Counted from the first letter of the stretch, positions 1 through 5,773 are shown. The stretch is 6,011 bases of DNA from Rhodoferax sp. (GCA_030683195.1 JAUXQA010000090.1:1-6011), one strand, 5' to 3'. The notes: generated from the sequence alone by a model not told the origin. A program made the numbers and translations.

Positions 1-223
1 TGATGGTGTCGCGCGCGACCTGGATGTAGTCCACATGCGCGTTGGTGGTGATCTCGCCAGCCAACACCACCAGACCGGTGTTGCACAGGGTTTCAGCAGC
101 TACGCGGGACTTGGGGTCCTGCTTGAAGATCGCGTCAAGAATCGCGTCGGAAATCTGGTCGGCCACCTTGTCGGGGTGACCTTCAGAGACAGATTCGGAG
201 GTAAAGAGGAAGTCGTTCGCCAT
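1..223 (-). CDS. metK: S-adenosylmethionine synthetase (methionine adenosyltransferase), N-terminal part
   Basis: This cytosolic enzyme makes S-adenosylmethionine from ATP and methionine, releasing phosphate and pyrophosphate. The first 74 codons are present and the gene runs off the left edge of the window. The protein starts MANDFLFTSESVSEGHPDK. The ESVSEGHPDKVADQISDA segment (residues 10-27) is the MetK N-terminal signature, and His16 and Asp18 fall in the ATP-binding HPDK element. The stretch around residues 52-62 (VVLAGEITTNA) is also typical of the family. The start is fixed by this conserved N-terminus and by a GGAG at 233-236, nine bases upstream of the ATG. The gene lies downstream of the adenosine kinase-like gene on the same strand, separated by 137 bases that hold a SAM-II-like leader. 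Identification is certain; only the C-terminal part is unseen. Confidence 0.97.
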   Translation of the reverse strand, partial: MANDFLFTSESVSEGHPDKVADQISDAILDAIFKQDPKSRVAAETLCNTGLVVLAGEITTNAHVDYIQVARDTI

Positions 224-228
224 GTTGA

Positions 229-341
229 AAAGCTCCATTAACAAGTTAGTACAAGACCGCGTTGCTTGGGCTGGGGAGCTTCGGCGAACGCTTTAGCAGA
301 ATTTATAAACCGCCCTGCAAGTTGTTCAGTAACTCGGCGAT
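229..341 (-). promoter_or_regulatory. SAM-II-like riboswitch in the metK leader, with SD-sequestering platform
   Basis: Read on the minus strand, the aptamer has a 6-bp P1 helix (336-341 with 309-314) closing a loop that ends in UUGCA (316-320). An 11-nt linker leads to GCUAAA (292-297). GAAC in the loop (324-327) can pair with GUUC (286-289) two bases after GCUAAA. This order, and the linker wording AUAAAUNNNGCUAAA, match my memory of the SAM-II aptamer, in which the loop GC pairs with the GC of GCUAAA and the U and A residues contact SAM. Downstream, AAGCUCC (275-281) can pair with GGAGCUU (230-236), which contains the metK ribosome binding site. A competing helix, UUGC/GCAA plus GGGC/GCCC (317-320 with 262-265, 312-315 with 268-271), would disrupt the aptamer and enclose the anti-SD. 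Inferred action: SAM binding blocks metK translation. The class assignment is from memory, not a covariance search. A second copy lies before the kinase gene. Confidence 0.72.
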
Positions 342-347
342 ACTTTT

Positions 348-353
348 ATTTTA
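348..353 (-). promoter_or_regulatory. Putative -10 element of the metK promoter
   Basis: On the minus strand the hexamer TAAAAT lies six bases before the first base of riboswitch helix P1, so transcription would begin at or next to the aptamer. The kinase leader has TAAGAT at the same distance from its own P1, and this shared spacing is the main support. No good -35 box is seen at 16-18 bases, where TACATG is the best available. metK could also be reached by read-through from the kinase gene. Confidence 0.4.
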
Positions 354-360
354 GTACGGT

Positions 361-1383
361 TCAAATGCCCATGTAGGCGGTGTATCGGGTCTTGAGCCCG
401 TCCATGATGGCCGGTGTCAGCCGGTTGCCGTATTGGCTGACCACCAGCGCGGCAGCCTGGTTGGCCAGCCACGCGGCTTGTGTGTGGTTGTGTCCTTGGG
501 TCACGGCATACAAAAACGCTCCGGCAAACATGTCCCCCGCGCCGTTGGTGTCCAGCGCCTTGACTACCGCTGCGGGAACCACGGTTTGTTGTCCACCCTC
601 AATCACCACGCAACCTTGTGGGCCACGGGTCAGGCAGACAATGCGTGCGAGTTGGCTCAGTTGCCCGGTGATGGCCTGCAGGTCCTGGGTGCCGCACCAG
701 ACCTGGGCTTCTTCCTCATTGCAAAACAGGTAGGTCAGGCCTGTGCCGACGATGGCATCCAGGCCAGGCCTGCAGAAGTTGATCATGCTGACATCGCTCA
801 AGGTGGTGGCCAGCGCCACACCCGCGTCCTGGGCGATTTGCCGGCCCTTGAGCGCTGCCTGAAGGCCGGTGGGTGAGGCTGCCAAATAACCTTCCATGTA
901 GTAAATGCGTGACGCGGCAATGTCCTGCTCGTGCAGTGCGGTGTGGTCCAGATCGGCCGTGGCTCCTAAAAACGTGCTCATGCTGCGTTCGGCATCCGGC
1001 GTCACCATCACCATGCAGCTGCCGGTCTGGCCGGGGGCTGGCTGGGCGTGGGTGAGGTTGGTGGCGACCTGGTTGTTGACCAAATCCTGGGTGTAGAACT
1101 TGCCCAGCTCATCGTCAGCCACACGGCAGGAATAAAACGCGCGCCCGCCCAGCTGCGACAGCGCCACGACGGTGTTGCCAGCCGAACCGCCGCCGGTACG
1201 CCGTGAAGACGTGCTGCTGAGGTGTCCCAATAATTCAGCGCGCCGCGCTTCGTCAATCAGGGTCATGTGCCGCTTGTCCACGCCCATGGCGAGCAGGTGG
1301 GCGTCAGAGACCTCAAATTCGGAATCCACCAAGGCATTGCCAATGGCGTAAAGGTCGTAGGTGGGGGATGTGGTGTTCGCCAT
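361..1383 (-). CDS. PfkB-family kinase, probable adenosine kinase
   Basis: This is a 340-residue cytosolic sugar/nucleoside kinase of the ribokinase (PfkB) superfamily, the normal length for the family. Visible landmarks are the N-terminal strand YAIGNALVD (12-20), the glycine-rich first PfkB signature GGGSAGN (64-70), the NEEEA segment (222-226), and the second signature DTNGAGD (278-284), whose Asp284 should be the catalytic base and whose GAG forms the anion hole. The DTNGAGD variant and overall layout suit adenosine kinase, which converts adenosine and ATP to AMP and ADP, but the substrate cannot be proved from sequence alone. The context supports adenosine: the next gene on the strand is metK, and a SAM-II-like leader precedes this gene. 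In that setting it would remove adenosine released by SAH hydrolase and keep the methylation cycle running. The start follows a GGAG at 1394-1397, ten bases upstream. Another PfkB sugar kinase activity remains possible. Confidence 0.85.
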   Translation of the reverse strand: MANTTSPTYDLYAIGNALVDSEFEVSDAHLLAMGVDKRHMTLIDEARRAELLGHLSSTSSRRTGGGSAGNTVVALSQLGGRAFYSCRVADDELGKFYTQDLVNNQVATNLTHAQPAPGQTGSCMVMVTPDAERSMSTFLGATADLDHTALHEQDIAASRIYYMEGYLAASPTGLQAALKGRQIAQDAGVALATTLSDVSMINFCRPGLDAIVGTGLTYLFCNEEEAQVWCGTQDLQAITGQLSQLARIVCLTRGPQGCVVIEGGQQTVVPAAVVKALDTNGAGDMFAGAFLYAVTQGHNHTQAAWLANQAAALVVSQYGNRLTPAIMDGLKTRYTAYMGI

Positions 1384-1389
1384 CGCGTA

Positions 1390-1556
1390 AAAGCTCCAGT
1401 TGCAAGTTCAAGGGGGTACCAGACTGCGTTGCTTGGGCTTTAGAGCTTTGGGCGAACGCTTTAGCAGAAATGTCAAAAATTTGACAAGGCACAATGGCGG
1501 CTCTTTGCGATACGCCCTTGTGTGTCGCCCTGCAAGTTGTTCCGTAACTCAGCGAC
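1390..1556 (-). promoter_or_regulatory. SAM-II-like riboswitch in the adenosine kinase leader, with enlarged linker
   Basis: This is a second copy of the structure found before metK. P1 is 1551-1556 with 1524-1529. It keeps six pairs although its sequence differs from the metK copy: A-U becomes G-C, U-G becomes U-A and C-G becomes U-G. The loop again ends in UUGCA (1531-1535), GCUAAA is at 1460-1465, and GAAC (1539-1542) can pair with GUUC (1454-1457). The linker between P1 and GCUAAA is 58 nt instead of 11. The extra sequence can form its own hairpin (1516-1521 with 1484-1489). Downstream, AAAGCUCU (1442-1449) pairs over 8 bp with GGAGCUUU (1390-1397), covering the ribosome binding site. The alternative helix is also conserved (1532-1535 with 1429-1432, 1527-1530 with 1435-1438). 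Predicted outcome is translational repression by SAM. Whether the large linker leaves binding intact is not known. Confidence 0.65.
1471..1486. repeat. Perfect 16-bp palindrome inside the riboswitch linker
   Basis: TGTCAAAAATTTGACA reads the same on both strands. It lies within the extra linker sequence of the kinase-gene aptamer and is absent from the metK copy. As RNA it could fold into a 6-7-bp hairpin. As DNA it has the form of a dimeric regulator operator, and it also carries TTGACA, a -35 consensus, in each direction, though neither direction has a good -10 at the right distance. I do not recognise a specific regulator. Confidence 0.5.
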
Positions 1557-1562
1557 GCGTCG

Positions 1563-1568
1563 ATCTTA
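1563..1568 (-). promoter_or_regulatory. Putative -10 element of the adenosine kinase promoter
   Basis: On the minus strand TAAGAT lies six bases before the first base of riboswitch P1, exactly as TAAAAT does before the metK aptamer. A TTGAAA (1588-1593) could serve as -35, but the spacer is 19 bases, longer than optimal. This promoter would overlap the start and first codons of the divergent acyltransferase gene. Confidence 0.4.
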
Positions 1569-1576
1569 TTCGAGTG

Positions 1577-2407
1577 ATGACCACCCTTTTCAAATTTTTT
1601 TCCCTGTTGCCTTTATGGCTGCTCCACGCTCTGGGGTGGCTTCTGGGCTGGCTGGTGTTTGGAGTGTCTGGCGAGTACCGCAGACGCTATTTGTTCAATG
1701 CCCGTCAAGCCGGTATGGGCTGGCGGCAATGGCGCGCTGCGGTGGGGGAGAGCGGCAAGCTGGTTGCCGAGTTGCCACGCCTGTGGTTGGGTCGGCCCGC
1801 GGCCGTGCAGTGGGACGGTGCCGGGCACGTGGACGCTGCGCTGTCCTTAGGGCGGGGAGTGGTGTTTTTGACGCCCCATCTCGGCTGCTTTGAGATCACG
1901 GCGCAGGCCTATGCGCAGCGCTACGGCCCGACGCACCAGCCTATGACCGTGCTTTTTCGTCCTCCTCGGCAAACCTGGTTGCGCGCTGTGGTGAGCACGG
2001 CGCGTGCGCGCCCCGGTCTGCACACAGCGCCCACCACGCTGGCCGGCGTCAAGCAAATGATCAAAGCTTTGAAGCAGGGCCAGTCCCTGGGTCTGCTTCC
2101 TGACCAGGTGCCGCCCCTGGGGCAGGGCGTCTGGATGCCTTTTTTTGGCCGGGATGCCTACACCATGACTTTGTCTGCGCGCCTGGCTCAGCAAACCAGC
2201 GCCACCGTGCTGCTGGCCTGGGGTGAGCGCCTGCCTCGGGGGCGAGGGTTTCGAGTGCATGTGCAACCCTTGCGCTCCCCTCTGCCAGCCGATGCGGCTC
2301 AGGCAGCCGGCGCCATCAATCTGGAAATGGAAGCGCTGATTCGCCAATGCCCGCAGCAATACCTGTGGGGCTACGCCCGCTACAAGCAACCGCGTCAGGA
2401 GGCCTGA
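1577..2407 (+). CDS. Lysophospholipid acyltransferase family protein (LpxL/HtrB-like), first of a tandem pair
   Basis: This is a 276-residue inner-membrane acyltransferase. A hydrophobic N-terminal segment (about residues 8-30) should anchor it to the membrane. The catalytic HX4E motif is at H101-E106 (TPHLGCFE), followed by FRPPR (127-131) as the second acyltransferase block and LPDQ (174-177) with a MPFFG strand as the third. Family members transfer acyl chains from acyl-ACP to lipid A precursors or other lysolipids. It is shorter and more divergent than its neighbour: the usual NLRLCFPE-like and RFKxRP-like stretches are replaced by YLFNARQAG and ARYKQPRQ. Its acceptor is therefore uncertain. 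I chose the ATG at 1577. The frame stays open upstream to 1400, but that would read antisense through the kinase riboswitch and add 59 residues unlike the family. No clear Shine-Dalgarno is seen. The next gene starts inside its stop codon. Confidence 0.88.
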   Translation: MTTLFKFFSLLPLWLLHALGWLLGWLVFGVSGEYRRRYLFNARQAGMGWRQWRAAVGESGKLVAELPRLWLGRPAAVQWDGAGHVDAALSLGRGVVFLTPHLGCFEITAQAYAQRYGPTHQPMTVLFRPPRQTWLRAVVSTARARPGLHTAPTTLAGVKQMIKALKQGQSLGLLPDQVPPLGQGVWMPFFGRDAYTMTLSARLAQQTSATVLLAWGERLPRGRGFRVHVQPLRSPLPADAAQAAGAINLEMEALIRQCPQQYLWGYARYKQPRQEA

Positions 2408-3285
2408 TGGGTAGTCGTCTTGTGAGTCGGGCCGGTGTGGGGGTGATGCACGTGATGGGGCACCTCCCTCTGTCTTGGGTGCGTGCCTTGGGTTGGGCGT
2501 TGGGTTGGTTACTGTATTTTCTGGCGGTGCCCCGTCGGCGTGTCGCCCGGACCAATTTGCGTCTGTGTTTTCCGGAAAAATCCCGGGCTGAAATTCGGAC
2601 ACTGGTAATCGGTACTTTTATTCACTTTGCCCAGGCCTGGCTGGACCGGGGTTGGCTTTGGCACGGCGCGCCAGAGAGGGTGCGAAAGCGCCTGAGGCTG
2701 ACGGGCGCGGTCAATGAGCTGCAGGGTCGTGAGCCAGTGGTCATCTTCGCGCCGCATTTTGTCGGTCTGGACGCGGGCTGGACGGCCCTGACCCAGCAGC
2801 TGCCCCGGCACTTCACCACCATCTACACTGACCAGACGAACAAGGTGCTGGATGCCTGGATTCTGGGCGGGCGCCAGCGTTTTGGATCGGCCCAACTCTT
2901 TGGTCGTGTGCAAGGCGTCAAGACCATCGTGGCGGCACTGCGCGCGGGTGATCCGCTGTATTTGTTGCCCGACATGAACTTTGGCGTCGAGGACTCGGTG
3001 TTTGTGCCCTTTTATGGCGTGCCCGCTGCCACCGTGCCGTCGTTGTCGCGTTTTGCCCGGCTGGGGCGGGCCAAGGTGGTCCCGGTGATCACCCGACTGA
3101 CCCGTCAAGGCTACGAGGTGCAGGTGATGCCGGCCTGGCCGGGCTTCGGGTCAGCGGATGCCACGTCCGACACGGCCCGCATGAACCAGCACTTGCAGAC
3201 CTACATTGACACCATGCCGGACCAGTACTTTTGGGTTCACAAGCGCTTCAAGGATCGCCCGCCGGGTGTGCCGCCTGTGTATTGA
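2407..3285 (+). CDS. lpxL: Lipid A biosynthesis acyltransferase (LpxL/HtrB family), second of the tandem pair
   Basis: This 292-residue inner-membrane enzyme is expected to add a secondary acyl chain (from acyl-ACP) to the Kdo-lipid A precursor. It has an N-terminal membrane segment (about 25-41), the family stretch TNLRLCFPE (49-57), the catalytic HX4D motif H117-D122 (APHFVGLD), LLPDMNFG (186-193) followed by VFVPFYGVPAAT, and the closing RFKDRP (280-285). All match lipid A late acyltransferases in order and length. The start ATG shares its A with the TGA of the preceding gene, and AGGAGG at 2397-2402 lies only four bases upstream, so the pair is very likely one transcript with coupled translation. 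An upstream in-frame ATG at 2347 lies inside the previous gene and adds residues unlike the family. Which acyl chain or position is modified cannot be read from the sequence; an lpxM-like role is possible. Confidence 0.9.
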   Translation: MGSRLVSRAGVGVMHVMGHLPLSWVRALGWALGWLLYFLAVPRRRVARTNLRLCFPEKSRAEIRTLVIGTFIHFAQAWLDRGWLWHGAPERVRKRLRLTGAVNELQGREPVVIFAPHFVGLDAGWTALTQQLPRHFTTIYTDQTNKVLDAWILGGRQRFGSAQLFGRVQGVKTIVAALRAGDPLYLLPDMNFGVEDSVFVPFYGVPAATVPSLSRFARLGRAKVVPVITRLTRQGYEVQVMPAWPGFGSADATSDTARMNQHLQTYIDTMPDQYFWVHKRFKDRPPGVPPVY

Positions 3286-3335
3286 AAACATCGCCATTTC
3301 GGCTCCTGGCCGGCATGATGCAATGCTTTTTATTC

Positions 3336-4253
3336 TTATTTTTGTAGCAAGTAAGCCTGGATGAGCTCAGCAATCAGGGCGGGTTGCTCGTGCACGACCC
3401 AGTGGCTCGCACCCGGCACGGTCTTGAGGGTGAGTTGATCGACGTAGGCGTCAAGGCCGTCAATCAGCGCGGGGGGCAACGCAATGTCGTCCAGCGCCCA
3501 GATCACCAGCGTGGGCAGGCTCACGGTCAACATGGCGAGAGGCAAATCAATGGCAGCCGCAGCCGGATCACCCTCGCGGGGTGGACGCAGGGGCGATGCC
3601 CGGTATAGGTTGCAGCCACCCGTCAGCCCGCCGCTCCACGCAGCGCGGTACTGGTCCTTGACCTCATTCGTGAGCCAGGTCGGCGTGCTGGCGCCAGTCT
3701 TGGTGTTCCCCAGAAACTCCCAAAGGCGGCGGTAGTCGTCTTGCGTCAGCAGGATTTCGGCGTCTGGTCGAATCAAAAAGTTCATGTAGGCGCTGTTGGC
3801 CTGCTGCGCCGCGCTGGATTTGAGCTCACGCAAAAAGGTGCCAGGATGGGGTGAGTTGATGATGACAAGTCGCCGTGCCAGGTGGGGATGCTGGTTGGCC
3901 AGATTCCAGGCCACGGCGCCGCCCCAGTCGTGCGCAACAAGTGCGGCCAACTGGCCGCCCTGGCCTGCTGCTTCAATTGCGATCAGCGCAGCGATGTCCT
4001 GCACCAGGTATTTGGGTCGGTAAGCACTGATGTCCTTGGGTGCACTGGAGCGCTCAAAGCCCCGCAGGTTTGGCGCGACACACCGGTAGCCGCCGTTTTC
4101 CGGGCGGGAGAAGTGTTCCAACAGCGTATCCCACACAAACGCGGCTTCCGGGAACCCATGCAAAAACAGAAGCACAGGGCGTCCTCGCTCACCGGCTGCG
4201 CGGCAACTCAGGGTGATGCCGTGGGGGAGGGGCTGCAGGAAGGTCTCGATCAT
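3336..4253 (-). CDS. Alpha/beta hydrolase, epoxide hydrolase-like
   Basis: This 305-residue soluble alpha/beta hydrolase fold protein has an aspartate nucleophile. Visible landmarks are the oxyanion HGFP (32-35), the nucleophile elbow AHDWGG (107-112) with Asp109 as nucleophile, a cap-domain NLYRA (216-220) whose Tyr218 is placed like the epoxide-activating tyrosine, a likely acid at Asp255 or Asp256 (WALDD), and the general-base His284 in GASHW. HDWGG and NLYRA favour epoxide hydrolase over haloacid or haloalkane dehalogenase, although the substrate is not determined. I chose the ATG at 4251-4253 because it forms an ATGA overlap with the engB stop codon. An in-frame ATG at 4287-4289 would add 12 residues unlike the family and overlap engB further. 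No Shine-Dalgarno precedes the start, so expression probably depends on coupling to engB. The stop faces the end of the acyltransferase pair across a 50-base convergent gap. Confidence 0.88.
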   Translation of the reverse strand: MIETFLQPLPHGITLSCRAAGERGRPVLLFLHGFPEAAFVWDTLLEHFSRPENGGYRCVAPNLRGFERSSAPKDISAYRPKYLVQDIAALIAIEAAGQGGQLAALVAHDWGGAVAWNLANQHPHLARRLVIINSPHPGTFLRELKSSAAQQANSAYMNFLIRPDAEILLTQDDYRRLWEFLGNTKTGASTPTWLTNEVKDQYRAAWSGGLTGGCNLYRASPLRPPREGDPAAAAIDLPLAMLTVSLPTLVIWALDDIALPPALIDGLDAYVDQLTLKTVPGASHWVVHEQPALIAELIQAYLLQK

Positions 4254-4951
4254 GGCGCAGGGTCGGATGCAGGGTGGGCCCATTGCCACAGCAACGTGGC
4301 AATCTCGTCAATGCCCTGGCGTTTGGGTGATGAAAACAGGCGCACTTCACCGCCGCCGGCTTGCAGTTTCATGATCGATAACGCCTTGTTTTGCTCCACC
4401 CGAGTGAGCTTGTCAGCTTTGGTCAAAACCACCAAAAACTTGAGTCCTTCCTCGACCCGCGGGCGCACGATGTCAAGCAAAATTTCGTCCAATTCGGTCA
4501 GGCCGTGGCGGGGGTCGCACATCAGCACAATCGCCTTGAGGTTTTCGCGCGTGACCAAATAATTGGCCATGACCTGCTGCCAGCGAATCTTGTCTGCCTT
4601 GGGCACTGCGGCGTAGCCATAGCCCGGCAAGTCGGTCAGGATGGCGTCGGTGACGCCCTGTTTTCCCAGCGAGAACAAGTTGATGTGCTGGGTGCGGCCG
4701 GGCTTCTTGGATGCAAAGGCCAGTTGCTTTTGCTGCGTCAGGGTATTGATACAGGTGGACTTGCCCGCATTGGAGCGGCCGACGAACGCAAATTCAGGGA
4801 CTTCCATGGCGGGAAGGAAGTGCAACTGGGGCGCAGTAGTGAGAAATTTGGCCGTGTGAAGCCAGCCCAGCGCAATGGCTGCAGCCTTGGCTGCCTCATC
4901 TGCAGGGGGTGTTGCAGGGGAGCAAGCCTTGGGGTTTGTATTGGTAGTCAT
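4250..4951 (-). CDS. engB: Ribosome biogenesis GTP-binding protein EngB (YihA/YsxC)
   Basis: This cytosolic TRAFAC-class GTPase helps assemble the large ribosomal subunit and is essential in many bacteria. All G motifs are visible in 233 residues: G1 GRSNAGKS (58-65), the G2 threonine in GRTQ (85-88), G3 DLPGYG (107-112), G4 TKAD (177-180), and G5 SSPKRQG (207-213). The N-terminal extension before the GTPase core (about 1-35) is rich in Ala, Thr and Pro and is somewhat longer than in compact homologues such as that of E. coli. The start at 4951 has only a weak upstream Shine-Dalgarno; no better start is seen before the conserved FLTTAPQLHFLP stretch. It is divergent from the cytochrome c4 gene, with 73 bases between the start codons, and its stop overlaps the start of the hydrolase gene behind it. 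Confidence 0.96.
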   Translation of the reverse strand: MTTNTNPKACSPATPPADEAAKAAAIALGWLHTAKFLTTAPQLHFLPAMEVPEFAFVGRSNAGKSTCINTLTQQKQLAFASKKPGRTQHINLFSLGKQGVTDAILTDLPGYGYAAVPKADKIRWQQVMANYLVTRENLKAIVLMCDPRHGLTELDEILLDIVRPRVEEGLKFLVVLTKADKLTRVEQNKALSIMKLQAGGGEVRLFSSPKRQGIDEIATLLWQWAHPASDPAP

Positions 4952-4983
4952 TATTTAAAGAGAAAAAACCCGAAGCCGCATTG

Positions 4984-4989
4984 TAGAAT
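4984..4989 (+). promoter_or_regulatory. Possible -10 element of the cytochrome c4 promoter
   Basis: TAGAAT preceded by TTG is the best -10-like hexamer in the 73-base gap between the divergent engB and cytochrome genes, about 36 bases before the chosen start codon. There is no recognisable -35 at the usual spacing, where the sequence is A-rich. Confidence 0.25.
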
Positions 4990-5024
4990 CATGCTGTTTT
5001 GCCCACCTGATGCGACATGCCCCT

Positions 5025-5663
5025 ATGAAGTTTCTCACCACTTTCCTGATTGCAGCCTCATTGGCTGCTTCTGCTGTTTCCACTTTTGCTGCTGAGGGAG
5101 CCAAGCCAGCGCCTGCGGTCGCTGCCAAGCCTGACTTGGCCAAAGGCGAGGCGTCTTTCGCAGTCTGCGCGGCGTGTCATGCGGCCGACGGGAACTCCAG
5201 CATCCCCGTCAACCCCAAATTGGCGCAGCAGCACCCCGAATACCTGGTCAAACAACTGCAAGAGTTCAAGTCAGGCAAACGTGCCAATGCCATCATGTCC
5301 GGATTTTCGGCTGCGTTGAGCGATGACGATATGCGTAATATTTCTTACTGGCTGGCCGCCAAGCCTGCCAAGGCCGGTTTTTCCAAGGACAAGGAAATGG
5401 TCGCTTTGGGTGAGCGCATTTACCGCGGTGGCATTGCTGACCGCCAGGTGCCCGCTTGCGCTGGTTGCCACAGCCCCAATGGCGCGGGTATTCCAGCCCA
5501 GTACCCTCGTTTGAGCGGGCAGCACGCCGATTACACGGCAGCCCAGCTGACCAGCTTTCGTGACGGTGTCCGCAAGAACAACCTTCAAATGACCCAAGTG
5601 AGCGCCAAGCTCAATGACCGCGAGATCAAGGCTGTATCCGACTACATCGCCGGCCTGCGTTAA
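5025..5663 (+). CDS. Diheme cytochrome c4, periplasmic
   Basis: This 212-residue precursor of a two-domain class I cytochrome c carries electrons in the periplasm, usually from the bc1 complex to terminal oxidases. Residues 1-22 form a Sec signal peptide (MKFLTTFLIAAS, ending near STFA-AEG). The heme-binding motifs are CAACH (48-52) and CAGCH (145-149). The likely distal methionine ligands are Met91 (AIMSGFSAALSD) and Met189 (LQMTQVSAKL). The two domains are similar, each ending in a short helix (NISYWLA and AVSDYIAGL), as expected for the c4 family. I prefer the ATG at 5025, which gives a clean signal peptide starting MK, over the ATG at 5010; neither has a clear Shine-Dalgarno. An intrinsic terminator follows, and resB, needed for heme attachment to such proteins, comes next. 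Confidence 0.94.
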   Translation: MKFLTTFLIAASLAASAVSTFAAEGAKPAPAVAAKPDLAKGEASFAVCAACHAADGNSSIPVNPKLAQQHPEYLVKQLQEFKSGKRANAIMSGFSAALSDDDMRNISYWLAAKPAKAGFSKDKEMVALGERIYRGGIADRQVPACAGCHSPNGAGIPAQYPRLSGQHADYTAAQLTSFRDGVRKNNLQMTQVSAKLNDREIKAVSDYIAGLR

Positions 5664-5734
5664 TCATAGTGAGTTGGCACAGGGGCCTGAGTCCGTTTAT
5701 TTATTGAACTAAACGCCGCCGACACTCCCCAAGC

Positions 5735-5773
5735 TGGGCAGGTCCATTTCAAAATGGGGCTGCCTATTTTTTT
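5735..5773 (+). terminator. Intrinsic terminator after cytochrome c4, in front of resB
   Basis: The outer stem TGGGCAG/CTGCCTA (5735-5741 with 5760-5766) and the inner stem CCATTT/AAATGG (5744-5749 with 5752-5757) are separated by a GT/GG internal loop. The hairpin is followed at once by seven T residues (5767-5773). It lies 72 bases after the cytochrome stop and ends only 20 bases before the resB start codon. Confidence 0.8.

Noticed and set aside
224..341. SAH riboswitch, SAM-V or mini-ykkC as the identity of the leaders
   Set aside because: The SAH riboswitch and mini-ykkC consensus features as I remember them are absent, and SAM-V has a different loop. UUGCA directly before the P1 3' strand together with GCUAAA fits SAM-II best, though SAM-V shares the core fold and is not fully excluded.
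1481..1512. TTGACA at 1481-1486 as the -35 of an acyltransferase promoter
   Set aside because: At 16-18 bases downstream there is no acceptable -10 (TTTGCG at 17); GCGATA needs a 20-base spacer.
1400..1576. N-terminal extension of the first acyltransferase to the ATG at 1400
   Set aside because: The 59 extra residues come from reading antisense through the conserved riboswitch leader and do not resemble the family's hydrophobic N-terminus, which begins at 1577.
1847..2602. Long minus-strand open frame (251 codons) across the acyltransferase pair
   Set aside because: It is antisense to two clear family members, its sequence has no recognisable domain and is rich in Arg, Gln, His and Pro, as expected for a shadow frame in GC-rich DNA.
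3313..3331. Possible terminator in the convergent gap (GCAT/ATGC stem then TTTTT)
   Set aside because: The stem is only 4 bp with a 6-base loop, too weak to call, although the T-rich stretch to 3343 is suggestive.
4391..5095. Plus-strand open frame (234 codons) opposite engB
   Set aside because: It lies antisense to the G motifs of EngB and runs into the cytochrome leader; no domain is seen.
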